This document shows positions 9,075-18,111 of a stretch of 64,000 nucleotides of DNA, piece by piece (positions within the stretch are counted from its first letter, which is position 1; each line of letters opens with the position of its first letter). The DNA comes from Paenibacillus albidus (lineage in GTDB: Bacteria; Bacillota; Bacilli; Paenibacillales; Paenibacillaceae). Under the pieces are notes generated by a model. That model was given only the letters and a program-made list of their open reading frames with translations. It was not told the origin of the DNA and ran no database searches. The stretch spans positions 46,261 to 110,260 of the forward strand of contig NZ_BMKR01000021.1 in the NCBI RefSeq assembly GCF_014644435.1. The letters run 5' to 3'. The position numbers and the translations under genes are program-made.

Positions 9075-10111
9075 GGGGGAAGCTGGCTTTGATACTCCGC
9101 TATCTGTATGACAGGAAAAGCTGGATCAGCTTCTATCTGCTGTCCCTGGTGTTTGTGGATTTGCTGAACTGGATGGACGGCGGTATTTCGATCCGGTGGG
9201 AGTCGATGTTATATCTGAACCTTCTGTTGCTCCTGGCGATGGCCGTTTTCCTCGGGTGGCGTTGTCAGAAAGAGATGAAGTATGCACAGACTCTCGCGAA
9301 GCTGGCCGTAGAGATTAATGAAGACTGGATTGAGACATTGCCTGCGGCCTATTTTTATCAGGAGGAAGCAACCAACCAGCTCTTGAGAGCGGCGAACCGC
9401 TGGTACTGGAATCAGCTCTCAGACGGCAAGGCAACCCGGTCGCTCGAACAGGATTATATGGCTGCCTGGGTGCATGAAGTGAAGACGCCGCTGACCGCTA
9501 TGAAATTGACGATTGATGCGGGCAAAGGCCACCCGGCTATGCGCAGTATCGAATCTGAATGGCTGCGGATTCATTTGCTTATGGACCAGCAGCTGCATAT
9601 TTCACGTCTGCCGTCCCTGGAGTCCGATTATATGCTGGAAGAGGCCGGGATTCAGCGGCTTGCCGCCCAGGAAGTACGCGAGCTGGCCTCTTGGTGTGTG
9701 GAGAAAAATATAGCTGTCGAATTCGGCGGGGAAGAGGTCATGGTCAAAACGGACCGCAAATGGTGCCGTTTCATCATCCGGCAATTGTTGACCAATGCGG
9801 TCAAATATAGCCCGGAGGGCGGAACGATACATCTGTCGTCCATGGCAACGCCGGAGGGTACGGTTCGTATGACGATTACGGATGAAGGTCCGGGTATCGC
9901 CGCGCATGACCTGCCAAGGATTTTTGACAAAGGCTTTACCGGAGGGCACGGAAGACTGCATAATGCGGCAACCGGACTGGGGCTTTATCTGGCCCGTACA
10001 GTTGCGGACAAAATCGGAATTTCCCTGACCGTACAGTCGGAGCTGCACAGAGGAACAGCCATGCAGCTTACCTTTCCTGTAAGTAATGCGTTCGAGTCAG
10101 TCCGGACATGA
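9071..10111 (+). CDS. Intramembrane-sensing histidine kinase (BceS-like)
   Basis: A 346-residue kinase with two membrane helices in the first 65 residues and almost no extracellular loop, the layout of BceS kinases that sense through their partner ABC transporter. The H-box is WVHEVKTPLTAMKL (about residue 138), followed by an N-box in RQLLTNAVKYSPEGG and the G boxes TDEGPGIAAHDL and GLGLYLAR. Its start overlaps the regulator stop and its end overlaps the next frame, so the four Bce-type genes are probably cotranslated. Confidence 0.9.
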   Translation: MRGKLALILRYLYDRKSWISFYLLSLVFVDLLNWMDGGISIRWESMLYLNLLLLLAMAVFLGWRCQKEMKYAQTLAKLAVEINEDWIETLPAAYFYQEEATNQLLRAANRWYWNQLSDGKATRSLEQDYMAAWVHEVKTPLTAMKLTIDAGKGHPAMRSIESEWLRIHLLMDQQLHISRLPSLESDYMLEEAGIQRLAAQEVRELASWCVEKNIAVEFGGEEVMVKTDRKWCRFIIRQLLTNAVKYSPEGGTIHLSSMATPEGTVRMTITDEGPGIAAHDLPRIFDKGFTGGHGRLHNAATGLGLYLARTVADKIGISLTVQSELHRGTAMQLTFPVSNAFESVRT

Positions 10112-10134
10112 CATTCAGGGGGGAGGTAATGAAG

Positions 10135-10917
10135 ATGCAAGACAGGATTCAAAAAACTGTGCTGCTTGCAAAGCAGGTCCGTAAATCATATGGTGTCAGG
10201 GGCAATGTTCAGCAGGTGCTCAGGGGAATAGACCTACGTGTATTAGAGGGGGAGTTTGTCGGTATTATGGGGCCGTCCGGGTCCGGGAAATCAACTTTGC
10301 TCAATGTACTGGCTACCATCGATACAGCGACGGAAGGTACAATTTTCCTTGAGGATACGGACATCGCGGCCATGAAAAATGCTGAATTGTCTGCTTTTAG
10401 ACAGAGTAAGCTCGGGTTCATCTTTCAAGATTACAACCTGCTCGATATATTGACGGTAAAAGAGAATATCCTGCTGCCCATTTCGCTCGGCAAGAGGAAC
10501 AAACAGGCGGCAGAATCCGAATTTCAGGCAATTGCCGCAAATCTTGGCATTGGAGAGATCGCGCATAAATTTCCGCATGAAATTTCCGGCGGCCAGCGGC
10601 AGCGGACATCTGCAGCACGTGCGCTGATCCACCGGCCCTCTCTCGTATTTGCGGACGAGCCTACAGGCGCTTTGGATTCAAAGGCGGCCTCTTCTCTGCT
10701 GGGAACACTGGAGGAGCTTAACCGGGAGCGCAATATTACGATTATGATGGTCACTCATGATCCCTTAGCCTCAAGCTATTGCAGCCGCGTTGTGTTTTTG
10801 AAGGATGGTGCGCTTTATTCCGAATTATACCGCGGCCGCAAGACGCGGCAGACTTTCTTCAAAGATATTCTGAATGTGCAGGCCGTGCTCGGGGGTGACC
10901 GCGTTGACCCTGTATGA
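10135..10917 (+). CDS. ABC transporter ATP-binding protein (BceA-like)
   Basis: A 260-residue ATPase: Walker A GPSGSGKST, Q-loop IFQDYNLLDILTV, signature ISGGQRQRTSAARAL, Walker B VFADEPTGALD, H-loop VTHDPLAS. The GALDSKA form is typical of LolD/BceA/MacB ATPases. Several ATG/GTG codons compete at the start; ATG 10135 has GGGGGGAGG 8 bases upstream and is preferred over 10108 and 10129. It pairs with the large FtsX-type permease that overlaps its end. Such transporters free cell-wall lipid targets from peptide antibiotics such as bacitracin or lantibiotics. Confidence 0.9.
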   Translation: MQDRIQKTVLLAKQVRKSYGVRGNVQQVLRGIDLRVLEGEFVGIMGPSGSGKSTLLNVLATIDTATEGTIFLEDTDIAAMKNAELSAFRQSKLGFIFQDYNLLDILTVKENILLPISLGKRNKQAAESEFQAIAANLGIGEIAHKFPHEISGGQRQRTSAARALIHRPSLVFADEPTGALDSKAASSLLGTLEELNRERNITIMMVTHDPLASSYCSRVVFLKDGALYSELYRGRKTRQTFFKDILNVQAVLGGDRVDPV

Positions 10918-12838
10918 GTTGGTCCTTCGCAGTATGCGGAAGAATCTCAAGCATTACTACCTGTATTTTTTTGCCCTGATTCTCAGCACAAGTCTATATT
11001 TTGTGTTTGCTTCATTGCAGAATGAGTCCACGGTAATGGCCGCGACCTTCGTGGATATTCAATTCAAGTCCCTGTTTAGAGCCGCCGGGGTATTGCTGAT
11101 TGTGATTATGGCTGTATTCATCATTCATGCAAACGGTATATTTCTTAAGCGGCGGAGCAGGGAAATTGGCTTATATCAACTGGTGGGGCTGACCCGCAGG
11201 ACGGTGGGCGGGTTGCTTATTGCTGAAAATCTGCTGCTGGGGCTGGGTGCGCTTCTGCTTGGTATCGGAGGCGGCGCGTTTGTGTCGCGGCTTTTTTTGC
11301 TCACACTGATGAAACTGACCGGCACTGACAATGTAATTACATTATCGTTCTCCAGCACGGCAGCCCTGCAGACTGCCACCGTATTTGCTGTTCTTATCGG
11401 TTTTACATGGGTTCAGATGCTGTTCATGGTTTACCGCACTACGCTGCTTGATCTTTTCAAGGGAGAGCAGCAGGGGGAGCCTCCGAAACAGCCGAGACCG
11501 GTTCTGTCCGCTATGTTGGGGCTGCTCGGCCTTGTACTCATTGTGGCCGGATACCTGCTATCCAGCCAAATAACCAGCCAGGGGCTGCTCCTGCCGTTGC
11601 TGGGTATTCTGGCCTTCGTTATATCCGGAACTTATCTGTTTTTTCGTGTAATGATCGGCTGGGTGTTCTACCGGATCCGCAGGAGCATGGACGGACAGCT
11701 CGGGCTGAAAAACAGCTTGTCGCTGGCCCCGGTCATTCATCGCATGAAAGGCAATGCCAACTCGCTGACGCTGATTACCATTTTGTCTGCGACGACACTG
11801 ACAATGGTGGCCGTCGCTTATTCGCTGTACTATTCGGCCGGGAGTGAGTCCCGGGCGATGTTGCCCTACGATTTCGCCTTGGAACAGAATGAGCAGGCAA
11901 CCCAAGCCTTTCAGGCGGAACTGGAGAAAAGCGGCATTGCATTTGCCCATCAACCGGTAGAGGCCGTTCGGTTAGCCGGCACGATGGGACAAATAAATGG
12001 AGATGAACGCAGTCTGTTGCTGCTCGCGGCAGAGCAGCTGCAGGCAAGTGGTGCGGAACTTGCAATGCCGGCTGAAGGTGAAGGCGTTTTGTACAACGGG
12101 CAGAGGAAGGCATTAAGCAAAGAAACGGACAACGTTGCTTATCCGCAGACCATTGCTTTTGCCGCAGACGGGGTTCATGCAGAGGTCCGGTTGACCGGAG
12201 TTATGGATCGTTATGTGATGAATTACAATATAAACGGTCGTCAACTTGTCGTGCCCGAGGCGACGGTAAGGGCTATTCGTGAGCAGATGATGGCTTCCTC
12301 CGGGATTGAAGCCTTTCGTATCCACACCTATCAGATTGCGGACCCGGATGAACGTGCGGCGGCTTCAGGGGACTTTGCGAAATATATCAAGCAAGAAGAG
12401 TTCAGAACGGATTTCTACGCCTATTCTCAAGAATCGCGGCAAAAGTTCGGGCTTATTATGTTTGTTGCAGGTTTTCTCGGACTGATCTTCCTGATCATGA
12501 CGGGCAGTATTCTGTATTTCAAACAGATGACCGAGGCCGAGCAGGAGAAGCAAAATTATACAATTCTGCGGCAGCTCGGATTCAGTGAGCGTGAGATGAT
12601 GGGCGGCATTATCCGCAAGCAGCTGTTTGTATTCGGCATTCCGCTGGCAATTGGACTGCTGCATTCCATCTTCGCCCTAAAAGCGGCCGCTACACTGACA
12701 TTCTCGGGCATTGTCTTTCCCGCGGCTGCGGCCATGGGGGTATACACGTTCATTTATCTGATATTTGCTGCGCTCACCGTGGGTTATTACCGCCGAATTG
12801 TGAAGGCCCTGCCAGCATCGGACACAAGAAAAGGGTAG
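10904..12838 (+). CDS. FtsX-type ABC permease (BceB-like)
   Basis: About 644 residues, ten predicted membrane segments, FtsX-like domains after helix 1 and near the C-terminus, and a large extracellular domain of about 200 residues (roughly 335-530) between helices 7 and 8, the site of peptide recognition in BceB proteins. I place the start at TTG 10904 (MTLYELVLRSMRKN), preceded by GGGGGTGAC and matching family N-termini; GTG 10895 and ATG 10874 are alternatives. Its stop lies inside the stem of the downstream terminator. With the kinase it should form the flux sensor for the antibiotic. Confidence 0.9.
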   Translation: MTLYELVLRSMRKNLKHYYLYFFALILSTSLYFVFASLQNESTVMAATFVDIQFKSLFRAAGVLLIVIMAVFIIHANGIFLKRRSREIGLYQLVGLTRRTVGGLLIAENLLLGLGALLLGIGGGAFVSRLFLLTLMKLTGTDNVITLSFSSTAALQTATVFAVLIGFTWVQMLFMVYRTTLLDLFKGEQQGEPPKQPRPVLSAMLGLLGLVLIVAGYLLSSQITSQGLLLPLLGILAFVISGTYLFFRVMIGWVFYRIRRSMDGQLGLKNSLSLAPVIHRMKGNANSLTLITILSATTLTMVAVAYSLYYSAGSESRAMLPYDFALEQNEQATQAFQAELEKSGIAFAHQPVEAVRLAGTMGQINGDERSLLLLAAEQLQASGAELAMPAEGEGVLYNGQRKALSKETDNVAYPQTIAFAADGVHAEVRLTGVMDRYVMNYNINGRQLVVPEATVRAIREQMMASSGIEAFRIHTYQIADPDERAAASGDFAKYIKQEEFRTDFYAYSQESRQKFGLIMFVAGFLGLIFLIMTGSILYFKQMTEAEQEKQNYTILRQLGFSEREMMGGIIRKQLFVFGIPLAIGLLHSIFALKAAATLTFSGIVFPAAAAMGVYTFIYLIFAALTVGYYRRIVKALPASDTRKG

Positions 12839-12871
12839 CTCTGGGCCGATGGCGCCAGAGCTACCCTTTTC
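12829..12871. terminator. Bidirectional terminator between bceB-like and glutaredoxin-like genes
   Basis: AAAAGGGTAGCTCTGG and CCAGAGCTACCCTTTT pair across a 10-base loop, with A and T tracts on both sides. It can end the Bce-type operon on the plus strand and the redox operon arriving on the minus strand. Confidence 0.9.
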
Positions 12872-12918
12872 TGTTACAAGCTGATCCCTGCTAAACGCAC
12901 AGGCACAGGCGTGGAAGG

Positions 12919-13158
12919 CTAAACGGCGGCTTGGACAAGCGCCTGAAGCTCCGCGAGGTTGAAGCCCTTGACGGACTGATCCCCGCTTACGGTTACAGGC
13001 ACGCCCATATAACCGAGCTTCTCCACTTCCTCCTGATAGACGGTGCTGGTCATGACGTCTCTTACTTCAAAGGTTATCCCCTGCTCGGTCAGCCATTGTT
13101 TGACCAGGTTGCAGTCGCTGCAGCCTGCGGTGGAATATACAATCACCTGCCGGCTCAT
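12919..13158 (-). CDS. Glutaredoxin/NrdH-like redoxin
   Basis: A 79-residue thioredoxin-fold protein: IVYSTAGCSDCNLVKQWL with active-site C13 and C16, cis-proline region MGVPVTV and C-terminal GFNLAELQALV. Length and motifs fit the NrdH/YruB-type glutaredoxin-like family. It follows a YtxJ-like gene with a four-base ATGA overlap, so the two are cotranslated. In a bacillithiol-using organism these small redoxins reduce mixed disulfides; the specific client is unknown. Confidence 0.85.
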   Translation of the reverse strand: MSRQVIVYSTAGCSDCNLVKQWLTEQGITFEVRDVMTSTVYQEEVEKLGYMGVPVTVSGDQSVKGFNLAELQALVQAAV

Positions 13159-13484
13159 TGGTTAACGGCCTCCTGGATAGCGGACCGTGTAATCTTCCAG
13201 TGGGAAGTGTTCCAGCGGACTTCGCTATCCTCAAGCAGGAAGAGCTGCGGAGATTCGTGCTTAATGCCGAAATTTTCGGCGATTTGGTTGGACACCGGAC
13301 GGTCTTCAATCACGTGCACGATCGCTGCCGTGGTATCGGCATCTTTCAGGTAAGCCTGGAATTCTTCGTGGGCTTTGGCGCTGATCGGACAGGTCGTGCT
13401 GTGTTTGAAGAGCAGCTTTTTACCCGGCTGTGCCACATATTGGTTCAATTCTTCCAATGTATGAAGTTGTTGAATGGACATCAT
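13155..13484 (-). CDS. ytxJ: Monothiol bacilliredoxin, YtxJ/BrxC family
   Basis: A 109-residue thioredoxin-like protein with the single-cysteine motif HSTTCPIS (C32), as in YtxJ (BrxC), which removes bacillithiol from oxidised proteins. The frame is open to 13490, but GGGAGG abuts that ATG; the ATG at 13484 is correctly spaced and is used. The cis-proline loop ESPQLFLLED is present. It is the first gene of a two-gene minus-strand operon with the glutaredoxin-like gene. Confidence 0.88.
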   Translation of the reverse strand: MMSIQQLHTLEELNQYVAQPGKKLLFKHSTTCPISAKAHEEFQAYLKDADTTAAIVHVIEDRPVSNQIAENFGIKHESPQLFLLEDSEVRWNTSHWKITRSAIQEAVNQ

Positions 13485-13623
13485 ATTCATCCTCCCGAAA
13501 TATTATTTTTGCGAATAAATGGGTTGAAATCAACCTGTAATCATGATTGTAACATAGTTCAAAATTAATGCAAAAGAGAGGGCGTTCTACTGCCATAAAT
13601 GGCTTGAACCTGCACACAACAGC

Positions 13624-13643
13624 GTTGAAAAAACGCTTTCAAC
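13624..13643. promoter_or_regulatory. Inverted repeat GTTGAAA-N6-TTTCAAC, candidate operator
   Basis: Perfect 7-bp arms lie in the divergent region between ytxJ and the SDR gene. TTGAAA of the left arm could be a -35 box with a weak TAAGGT 17 bases further on. The right half resembles a catabolite-response element, but the dyad is two bases too wide for one. Regulator unknown. Confidence 0.35.
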
Positions 13644-13710
13644 ATGCTAAGGTGGGGAAGACAAAGGCAGGCGCCTATAAGGCAGATCAGGAGAAGGAGT
13701 GTCCCTTAGC

Positions 13711-14433
13711 ATGCGAAGAACCGCTTGTGTGACCGGTGCGGACCGTGGCCTTGGATTGTATATTGTCCGGTGGCTGCTGGAGAATGGCTACGAGGTGTTT
13801 GCCGGACAGTATATGCCGGAAATTGATTCCTTGGGCGAACTTAAAGACAAGTATGCCGGGCAGCTGCAGATCATCCCTTTGGATGTCGGCAGCAAGGACA
13901 GTGTGAAGCAGGCGGCACGGTCCATTGCCGGCAGCACCAGGCACATCGATCTTATAATCAACAACGCAGGTATTATTCATAGAGCTGATGACGCTACGAT
14001 GCTGGTGGATATGGACGATGAGGCGATGGCGCACCTATACAATGTTAACACGCTGGGCGCGCTTAGGGTCAGCAATGCCCTGATGGGTCTGCTGCTGCAA
14101 GGCGACCAGAAGCTGATCGTCAATATCTCGTCGGAAGCGGGCAGCATCACCCGCAACAAACGCATAAATATGTATGGATATTGTATGTCCAAGGCGGCTC
14201 TTAACATGCAGTCTTCCCTTATGCACAACCATCTGAAGACGCTTGGGGGCCAGGTTATGGTGTTTCATCCGGGGTGGCTGCAGAGTTATATGAGCGGACA
14301 CAAGAATCTGGAGGCAACGACATCTCCGGAAGAAGCAGCCATCAAAATTATGGATATCGTGCAGCAGCACAACAAGTACCTGGGTGAAGAACCCGCCTAT
14401 CTCGATCTGGATAACCAGCCATGGCCGTGGTAA
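13711..14433 (+). CDS. Short-chain dehydrogenase/reductase (SDR)
   Basis: A 240-residue Rossmann-fold oxidoreductase. The cofactor motif TGADRGLGLYIV near the start matches TGxxxGxG, NNAG follows at about residue 84, and the catalytic set is S in IVNISSEAGSI with YGYCMSKAAL (Y-x3-K). AGAAGGAG lies about 12 bases before ATG 13711; a GTG at 13699 is too close to it. Substrate is not inferable. A ThuA-like gene follows 36 bases later, so the two may act together on a sugar or polyol. Confidence 0.85.
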   Translation: MRRTACVTGADRGLGLYIVRWLLENGYEVFAGQYMPEIDSLGELKDKYAGQLQIIPLDVGSKDSVKQAARSIAGSTRHIDLIINNAGIIHRADDATMLVDMDDEAMAHLYNVNTLGALRVSNALMGLLLQGDQKLIVNISSEAGSITRNKRINMYGYCMSKAALNMQSSLMHNHLKTLGGQVMVFHPGWLQSYMSGHKNLEATTSPEEAAIKIMDIVQQHNKYLGEEPAYLDLDNQPWPW

Positions 14434-14469
14434 CTATTCAGGATATTAACAATGAAGGGTGTGAATAGT

Positions 14470-15099
14470 ATGACTACCTTAAAAGCCCTTGCACTGGGCA
14501 GCTATACACAGGTTAAATATCATCCGTTTACCGGGGTGGACCGCGAGCTGGAACAGATTATGGCTCCTGAACTGGAGGTATTCAGCTCCGAGGATTTGGG
14601 GCTGCTGCACCCGGATACGCTTGCCGCGTACAAGCTGGTTATCTCCTATACGGAATTCTCCGATGACCCCATACCACCTGAACAGAGTGCTGCTTTGCTC
14701 TCTTATGTGGCGGGGGGCGGTGGACTGCTGGTCGTGCATAACGGAATTTCGCTCCAGCGCAATCAGGAGCTGGGGGCGATGCTGGGGGCACATTTCACCT
14801 ATCATCCGGCCTATACTTCACTGCATATGACTGCCATGGAGCATCCGATTATGCAAGGGATTGAGGATTTTGTGATTGAGGATGAACCTTATTATTTTGA
14901 GCGGTATCCTTATTTTGAGACGACAGTCCTGGCAGCGTATCCACATGAAGGTGAAATGCGCGAGGCCGCCTGGTGTCATAAGTTCGGTCTGGGCCGTGTA
15001 GTCTATCTGATGCCCGGGCATCATTTGCCTTCCTTTTCGGTAGAGCCGTTCCGGCGGATGATCAAGCGGGGTGGCTTGTGGGCAGCAAATTTGCTGTAA
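14470..15099 (+). CDS. ThuA-like domain protein
   Basis: A 209-residue protein of the ThuA (trehalose-utilisation) / class I glutamine-amidotransferase-like fold: LALGSYTQVKYHPF at the start, LSYVAGGGGLLVVHNG in the middle, YHPAYTSLHMTAMEHPIMQGIEDF and GLGRVVYLMPGHH near the end. ThuA proteins take part in trehalose and related disaccharide metabolism, some as keto-sugar enzymes. ATG 14470 follows GAAGGGTGTG. Probably cotranscribed with the SDR gene and ended by the next terminator. Confidence 0.75.
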   Translation: MTTLKALALGSYTQVKYHPFTGVDRELEQIMAPELEVFSSEDLGLLHPDTLAAYKLVISYTEFSDDPIPPEQSAALLSYVAGGGGLLVVHNGISLQRNQELGAMLGAHFTYHPAYTSLHMTAMEHPIMQGIEDFVIEDEPYYFERYPYFETTVLAAYPHEGEMREAAWCHKFGLGRVVYLMPGHHLPSFSVEPFRRMIKRGGLWAANLL

Positions 15100-15132
15100 T
15101 CCATATCCACGCATTAATGTTCCAAACAGAAG

Positions 15133-15168
15133 AGTCCCATTGCTGCGTCAGCTGCATGGGGCTTTTTT
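15133..15168 (+). terminator. Rho-independent terminator after the ThuA-like gene
   Basis: AGTCCCAT and ATGGGGCT pair (one G-T pair) with extra GC pairs inside, followed by TTTTTTA. It lies 33 bases past the stop. Confidence 0.75.
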
Positions 15169-15245
15169 ATTTTGTCATAACAAGAGTGCATGATTTATCC
15201 AGCTTAGGTCAAAATAGGATTACAAATTCTAAGGGGGCGATGACG

Positions 15246-16994
15246 ATGTGGAGTATGATCATGCGGTTCATTCCAAGCTGGAGCGTGCTGCTGCAAGGGG
15301 GCTTCATCATCGGCTTCCCCATTCTTCTTACCCGTGCCATGAGCTGGATCAGAATATCTGATGGACGATTGGGGACAAGGACAAGGAAAGCTTCCGGCAG
15401 AAAAGGCGGTGGAGTGCCTGCAGGAATTCAGAATGGAGCGGAGAAAGATCAGACTCATCTGAAGAACAGGGACCAGGGAGATGAGGCTTCCGATCAAAGC
15501 CAAGCCGTTCCCGGAATGGTGTACAGCGGACGTTTCGCTGAGGATTTACAGCTGTTCAAGAATATCAGCGACGATATGGCGGATATCAATCTCAGGGAAC
15601 TGCGTATTGGCTCACTCCAGCTTAGGGCTGTACTGTTTTTTGTAGACGGCCTTACAGACAAGGACGGTATGGACCGCAACATTCTGAAGCCTTTGATGAA
15701 CGCCGTCCGGCCCTTTGAAGGTATGAATACGGCACCGGAGCCACAGGCGCTGAAAGATATCATTGTTCATCAGATTGTCCTGGTGTCAGAGATTGAATAT
15801 ACCCGTGATCCTGTGAAATCCCTGGAAAAGGTGCTGTTCGGTTCTGTGGTATTGCTGGTAGACGGCATGGCAGAAGTTCTCATACTGGGAACGCCTAAAG
15901 GCCGGACAAGGGTGGGGGAAGAGCCGGTCTCGGAGGCGCTGCTGCGCGGGCCGCGGATCGGTTTCAACGAGACGCTCAGCGATAATACCGCGATGCTGCG
16001 CAGACAGGGACAGAACACGGAGCTTGCGATGATTTCTTTTACAGTAGGCAAAAGAATACAGAAAGAACTGGTGTTGACGTATATCAGAGACATCGCCAAT
16101 GAGGAGCTTGTGGCAGAGGTCAAACGCAGAATCCGAACCATAGATGTGGATGATGTTCAGGAATCGGGATTTGTAGAGCAATTAATTGAAGATAACTTCC
16201 TCAGCCCCTTTCAGCAGATCCAAAATACCGAAAGGCCCGACCGCGTAATGGCTGCGCTGCTGGAGGGCAGAGTGGCCATTCTTCTGGACGGCACACCGTT
16301 TGTATTGATTATGCCGGTAACCTTTGGAATGCTGCTGCAATCTCCGGAAGATTACTATGACCGGTGGTATGCCGGTTCGTTGCTCCGCAGTTTACGTTTT
16401 TTAGCTGCATCGCTCTCGTTGTTCGCTCCGGCACTGTATATCTCCTTCATCTCCTTCCACCCCGGACTGATTCCTACCAGGCTGGCCATATCTATCATTA
16501 GCTCCCGTCAGGGTGTCCCTTTTCCTTCTTTGATTGAGGCGCTGATTATGGAGATTTCGATTGAAATATTGCGGGAAGCAGGACTGCGCCTGCCCAAGCC
16601 GATTGGTCCTGCAATGGGAATCGTAGGCGGTTTGATTATCGGCCAGGCAGCAGTAGAGGCGGGGATTGTCAGCCCGATTCTCGTTATTGTAGTCGCGGTT
16701 ACAGCCATTTCGTCTTTTTCGGTGCCCATGTACAGTGCGGGAATTACCATGCGGTTTCTCCGGTTCCTGGCCATGTTTTTTGCAGCTACATTCGGCTTGT
16801 ACGGGGTGATTATGTTCTTTCTTTTGCTTAGCAGCCATCTGCTGAAGCTGAAGAGTTTCGGAGTGCCCTATCTGGGAATGATAGCACCCAATCAGATTAG
16901 GGACTGGAAGGATTTTATTATTCGGATGCCGCTGCAATTTCTAAGGAAACGTCCGGCGTTGATTAAGCCAAAAGACCCGAGAAGAAAAGGATAA
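15246..16994 (+). CDS. gerKA: Spore germination receptor subunit A (GerA/GerKA family)
   Basis: About 582 residues. A hydrophobic N-terminal segment and a basic, polar linker (to about residue 95) precede the soluble GerA domain (FAEDLQLFKNISDDMADINLREL, then KSLEKVLFGSVVLLVDG). Four to six C-terminal membrane segments include FPSLIEALIMEISIEILREAGLRLP, a hallmark GerA stretch. AAGGGGGCG lies 7 bases before ATG 15246. It is the first gene of a gerKA-KB-KC operon. The protein sits in the spore inner membrane and forms the germinant-gated channel with the other subunits. The N-terminal hydrophobic segment is unusual. Confidence 0.92.
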   Translation: MWSMIMRFIPSWSVLLQGGFIIGFPILLTRAMSWIRISDGRLGTRTRKASGRKGGGVPAGIQNGAEKDQTHLKNRDQGDEASDQSQAVPGMVYSGRFAEDLQLFKNISDDMADINLRELRIGSLQLRAVLFFVDGLTDKDGMDRNILKPLMNAVRPFEGMNTAPEPQALKDIIVHQIVLVSEIEYTRDPVKSLEKVLFGSVVLLVDGMAEVLILGTPKGRTRVGEEPVSEALLRGPRIGFNETLSDNTAMLRRQGQNTELAMISFTVGKRIQKELVLTYIRDIANEELVAEVKRRIRTIDVDDVQESGFVEQLIEDNFLSPFQQIQNTERPDRVMAALLEGRVAILLDGTPFVLIMPVTFGMLLQSPEDYYDRWYAGSLLRSLRFLAASLSLFAPALYISFISFHPGLIPTRLAISIISSRQGVPFPSLIEALIMEISIEILREAGLRLPKPIGPAMGIVGGLIIGQAAVEAGIVSPILVIVVAVTAISSFSVPMYSAGITMRFLRFLAMFFAATFGLYGVIMFFLLLSSHLLKLKSFGVPYLGMIAPNQIRDWKDFIIRMPLQFLRKRPALIKPKDPRRKG

Positions 16995-17019
16995 CAGAAC
17001 AGGAGGGCGGGAAGGGAAC

Positions 17020-18111
17020 ATGCAGGCCAAACTGAAAGACAGGATAACCACTACGGAAGCCGTGATTATTAATGTGAACTATGTGCTCGCCGCAGGTGTT
17101 CTTACCCTACCACGGACCGCAGTCGAGGCAGCAGGAACGTCTGATGTATGGATCAGCGTAATCCTCTGCGGACTGCTGGCCATGGTCACCGGTGCGGTAA
17201 TCGCGAAATTAAGCCAGCGTTTTCCGGGCCGGACGTTCTTCGAATATATCCGTTTCATCATTGGAAAGCCGCTCGGATTCCTGCTGGGTATAAGTGTAGC
17301 AGCGTATTTTCTCTCCATAGCCAGCTTTGAAATGCGTACCGTACAGGAAATTACCGGGTTTTATCTGCTGGAGGGAACGCCCTCCTGGGCCATCTGCGCC
17401 TTATTTCTCTGGGTTGCTCTTTATCTCTGCCTTGGCGGAATCAATGCCGTAGCCCGGATGTGCAGACTGATCATACCGATTGCCTGGGGGATCTTCCTGG
17501 GTGTCAGCCTGCTGAGTCTGGAAATCTTTGATCTCAATAATTTACGCCCTGTGATGGCGGAAGGAGTGGGCCCGGTTTGGCGAGCGCTGAGGCCGACGGC
17601 GCTTACGTTTACTGCGGGGGAATCTCTGCTTTTTCTGGTGGCTTTTATGGATAAGCCCAAAAAAGTGATGCAGGTGGTCGTGGGTGGAAATGCGATCGCC
17701 ATGGTTTTTTATTTGGCGGCGGTTGTGCTTAGCATAGGAGCATTCTCAACGGACGGTGTGATTACAAGAACATGGCCTTTCGTCGATCTCATCCGCAGCT
17801 TCGATGTAAGTTATCTAGTCTTTGAGCGTTTTGAGTCCCTGCTCCTGGCCATCTGGATTCTGCAAATTTTCTGCACCTTCTGTATCGCTTATTATGGAGC
17901 GGCATTAGGGGTGTCGCAGCTGCTGAACATAAAGTTCAAGCATTGTTTATATGGGCTATTGCCGCTGATCTATATTGTGGCTGAAATCCCCCGCAGCATT
18001 AACGGGCTATTTATGATGGGAAACGAAATCGGCAACTGGGCTCTGATTGTATTCGGAATTCTTCCACTGCCATTATTGGTAGTGGCCTATTTCAGGAGGG
18101 CGGGAGCATGA
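17020..18111 (+). CDS. gerKB: Spore germination receptor subunit B (GerKB family)
   Basis: A 363-residue protein with about ten membrane segments of the amino-acid permease (APC) fold. It opens TTEAVIINVNYVLAAGVLTLPRTAV, the usual GerB signature, and contains EITGFYLLEGTP and PRSINGLFMMGNEIG. The B subunit binds the germinant. AGGAGGGCGGGAAGGG precedes ATG, 25 bases after gerKA; its stop overlaps gerKC by four bases. Confidence 0.93.
   Translation: MQAKLKDRITTTEAVIINVNYVLAAGVLTLPRTAVEAAGTSDVWISVILCGLLAMVTGAVIAKLSQRFPGRTFFEYIRFIIGKPLGFLLGISVAAYFLSIASFEMRTVQEITGFYLLEGTPSWAICALFLWVALYLCLGGINAVARMCRLIIPIAWGIFLGVSLLSLEIFDLNNLRPVMAEGVGPVWRALRPTALTFTAGESLLFLVAFMDKPKKVMQVVVGGNAIAMVFYLAAVVLSIGAFSTDGVITRTWPFVDLIRSFDVSYLVFERFESLLLAIWILQIFCTFCIAYYGAALGVSQLLNIKFKHCLYGLLPLIYIVAEIPRSINGLFMMGNEIGNWALIVFGILPLPLLVVAYFRRAGA

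Noticed and set aside
13627..13642. Possible catabolite-response element upstream of the SDR gene
   Set aside because: TGAAA-AAACGC-TTTCA is 16 bases wide, while the CcpA site is 14; only the right half fits. Listed as a generic inverted repeat.
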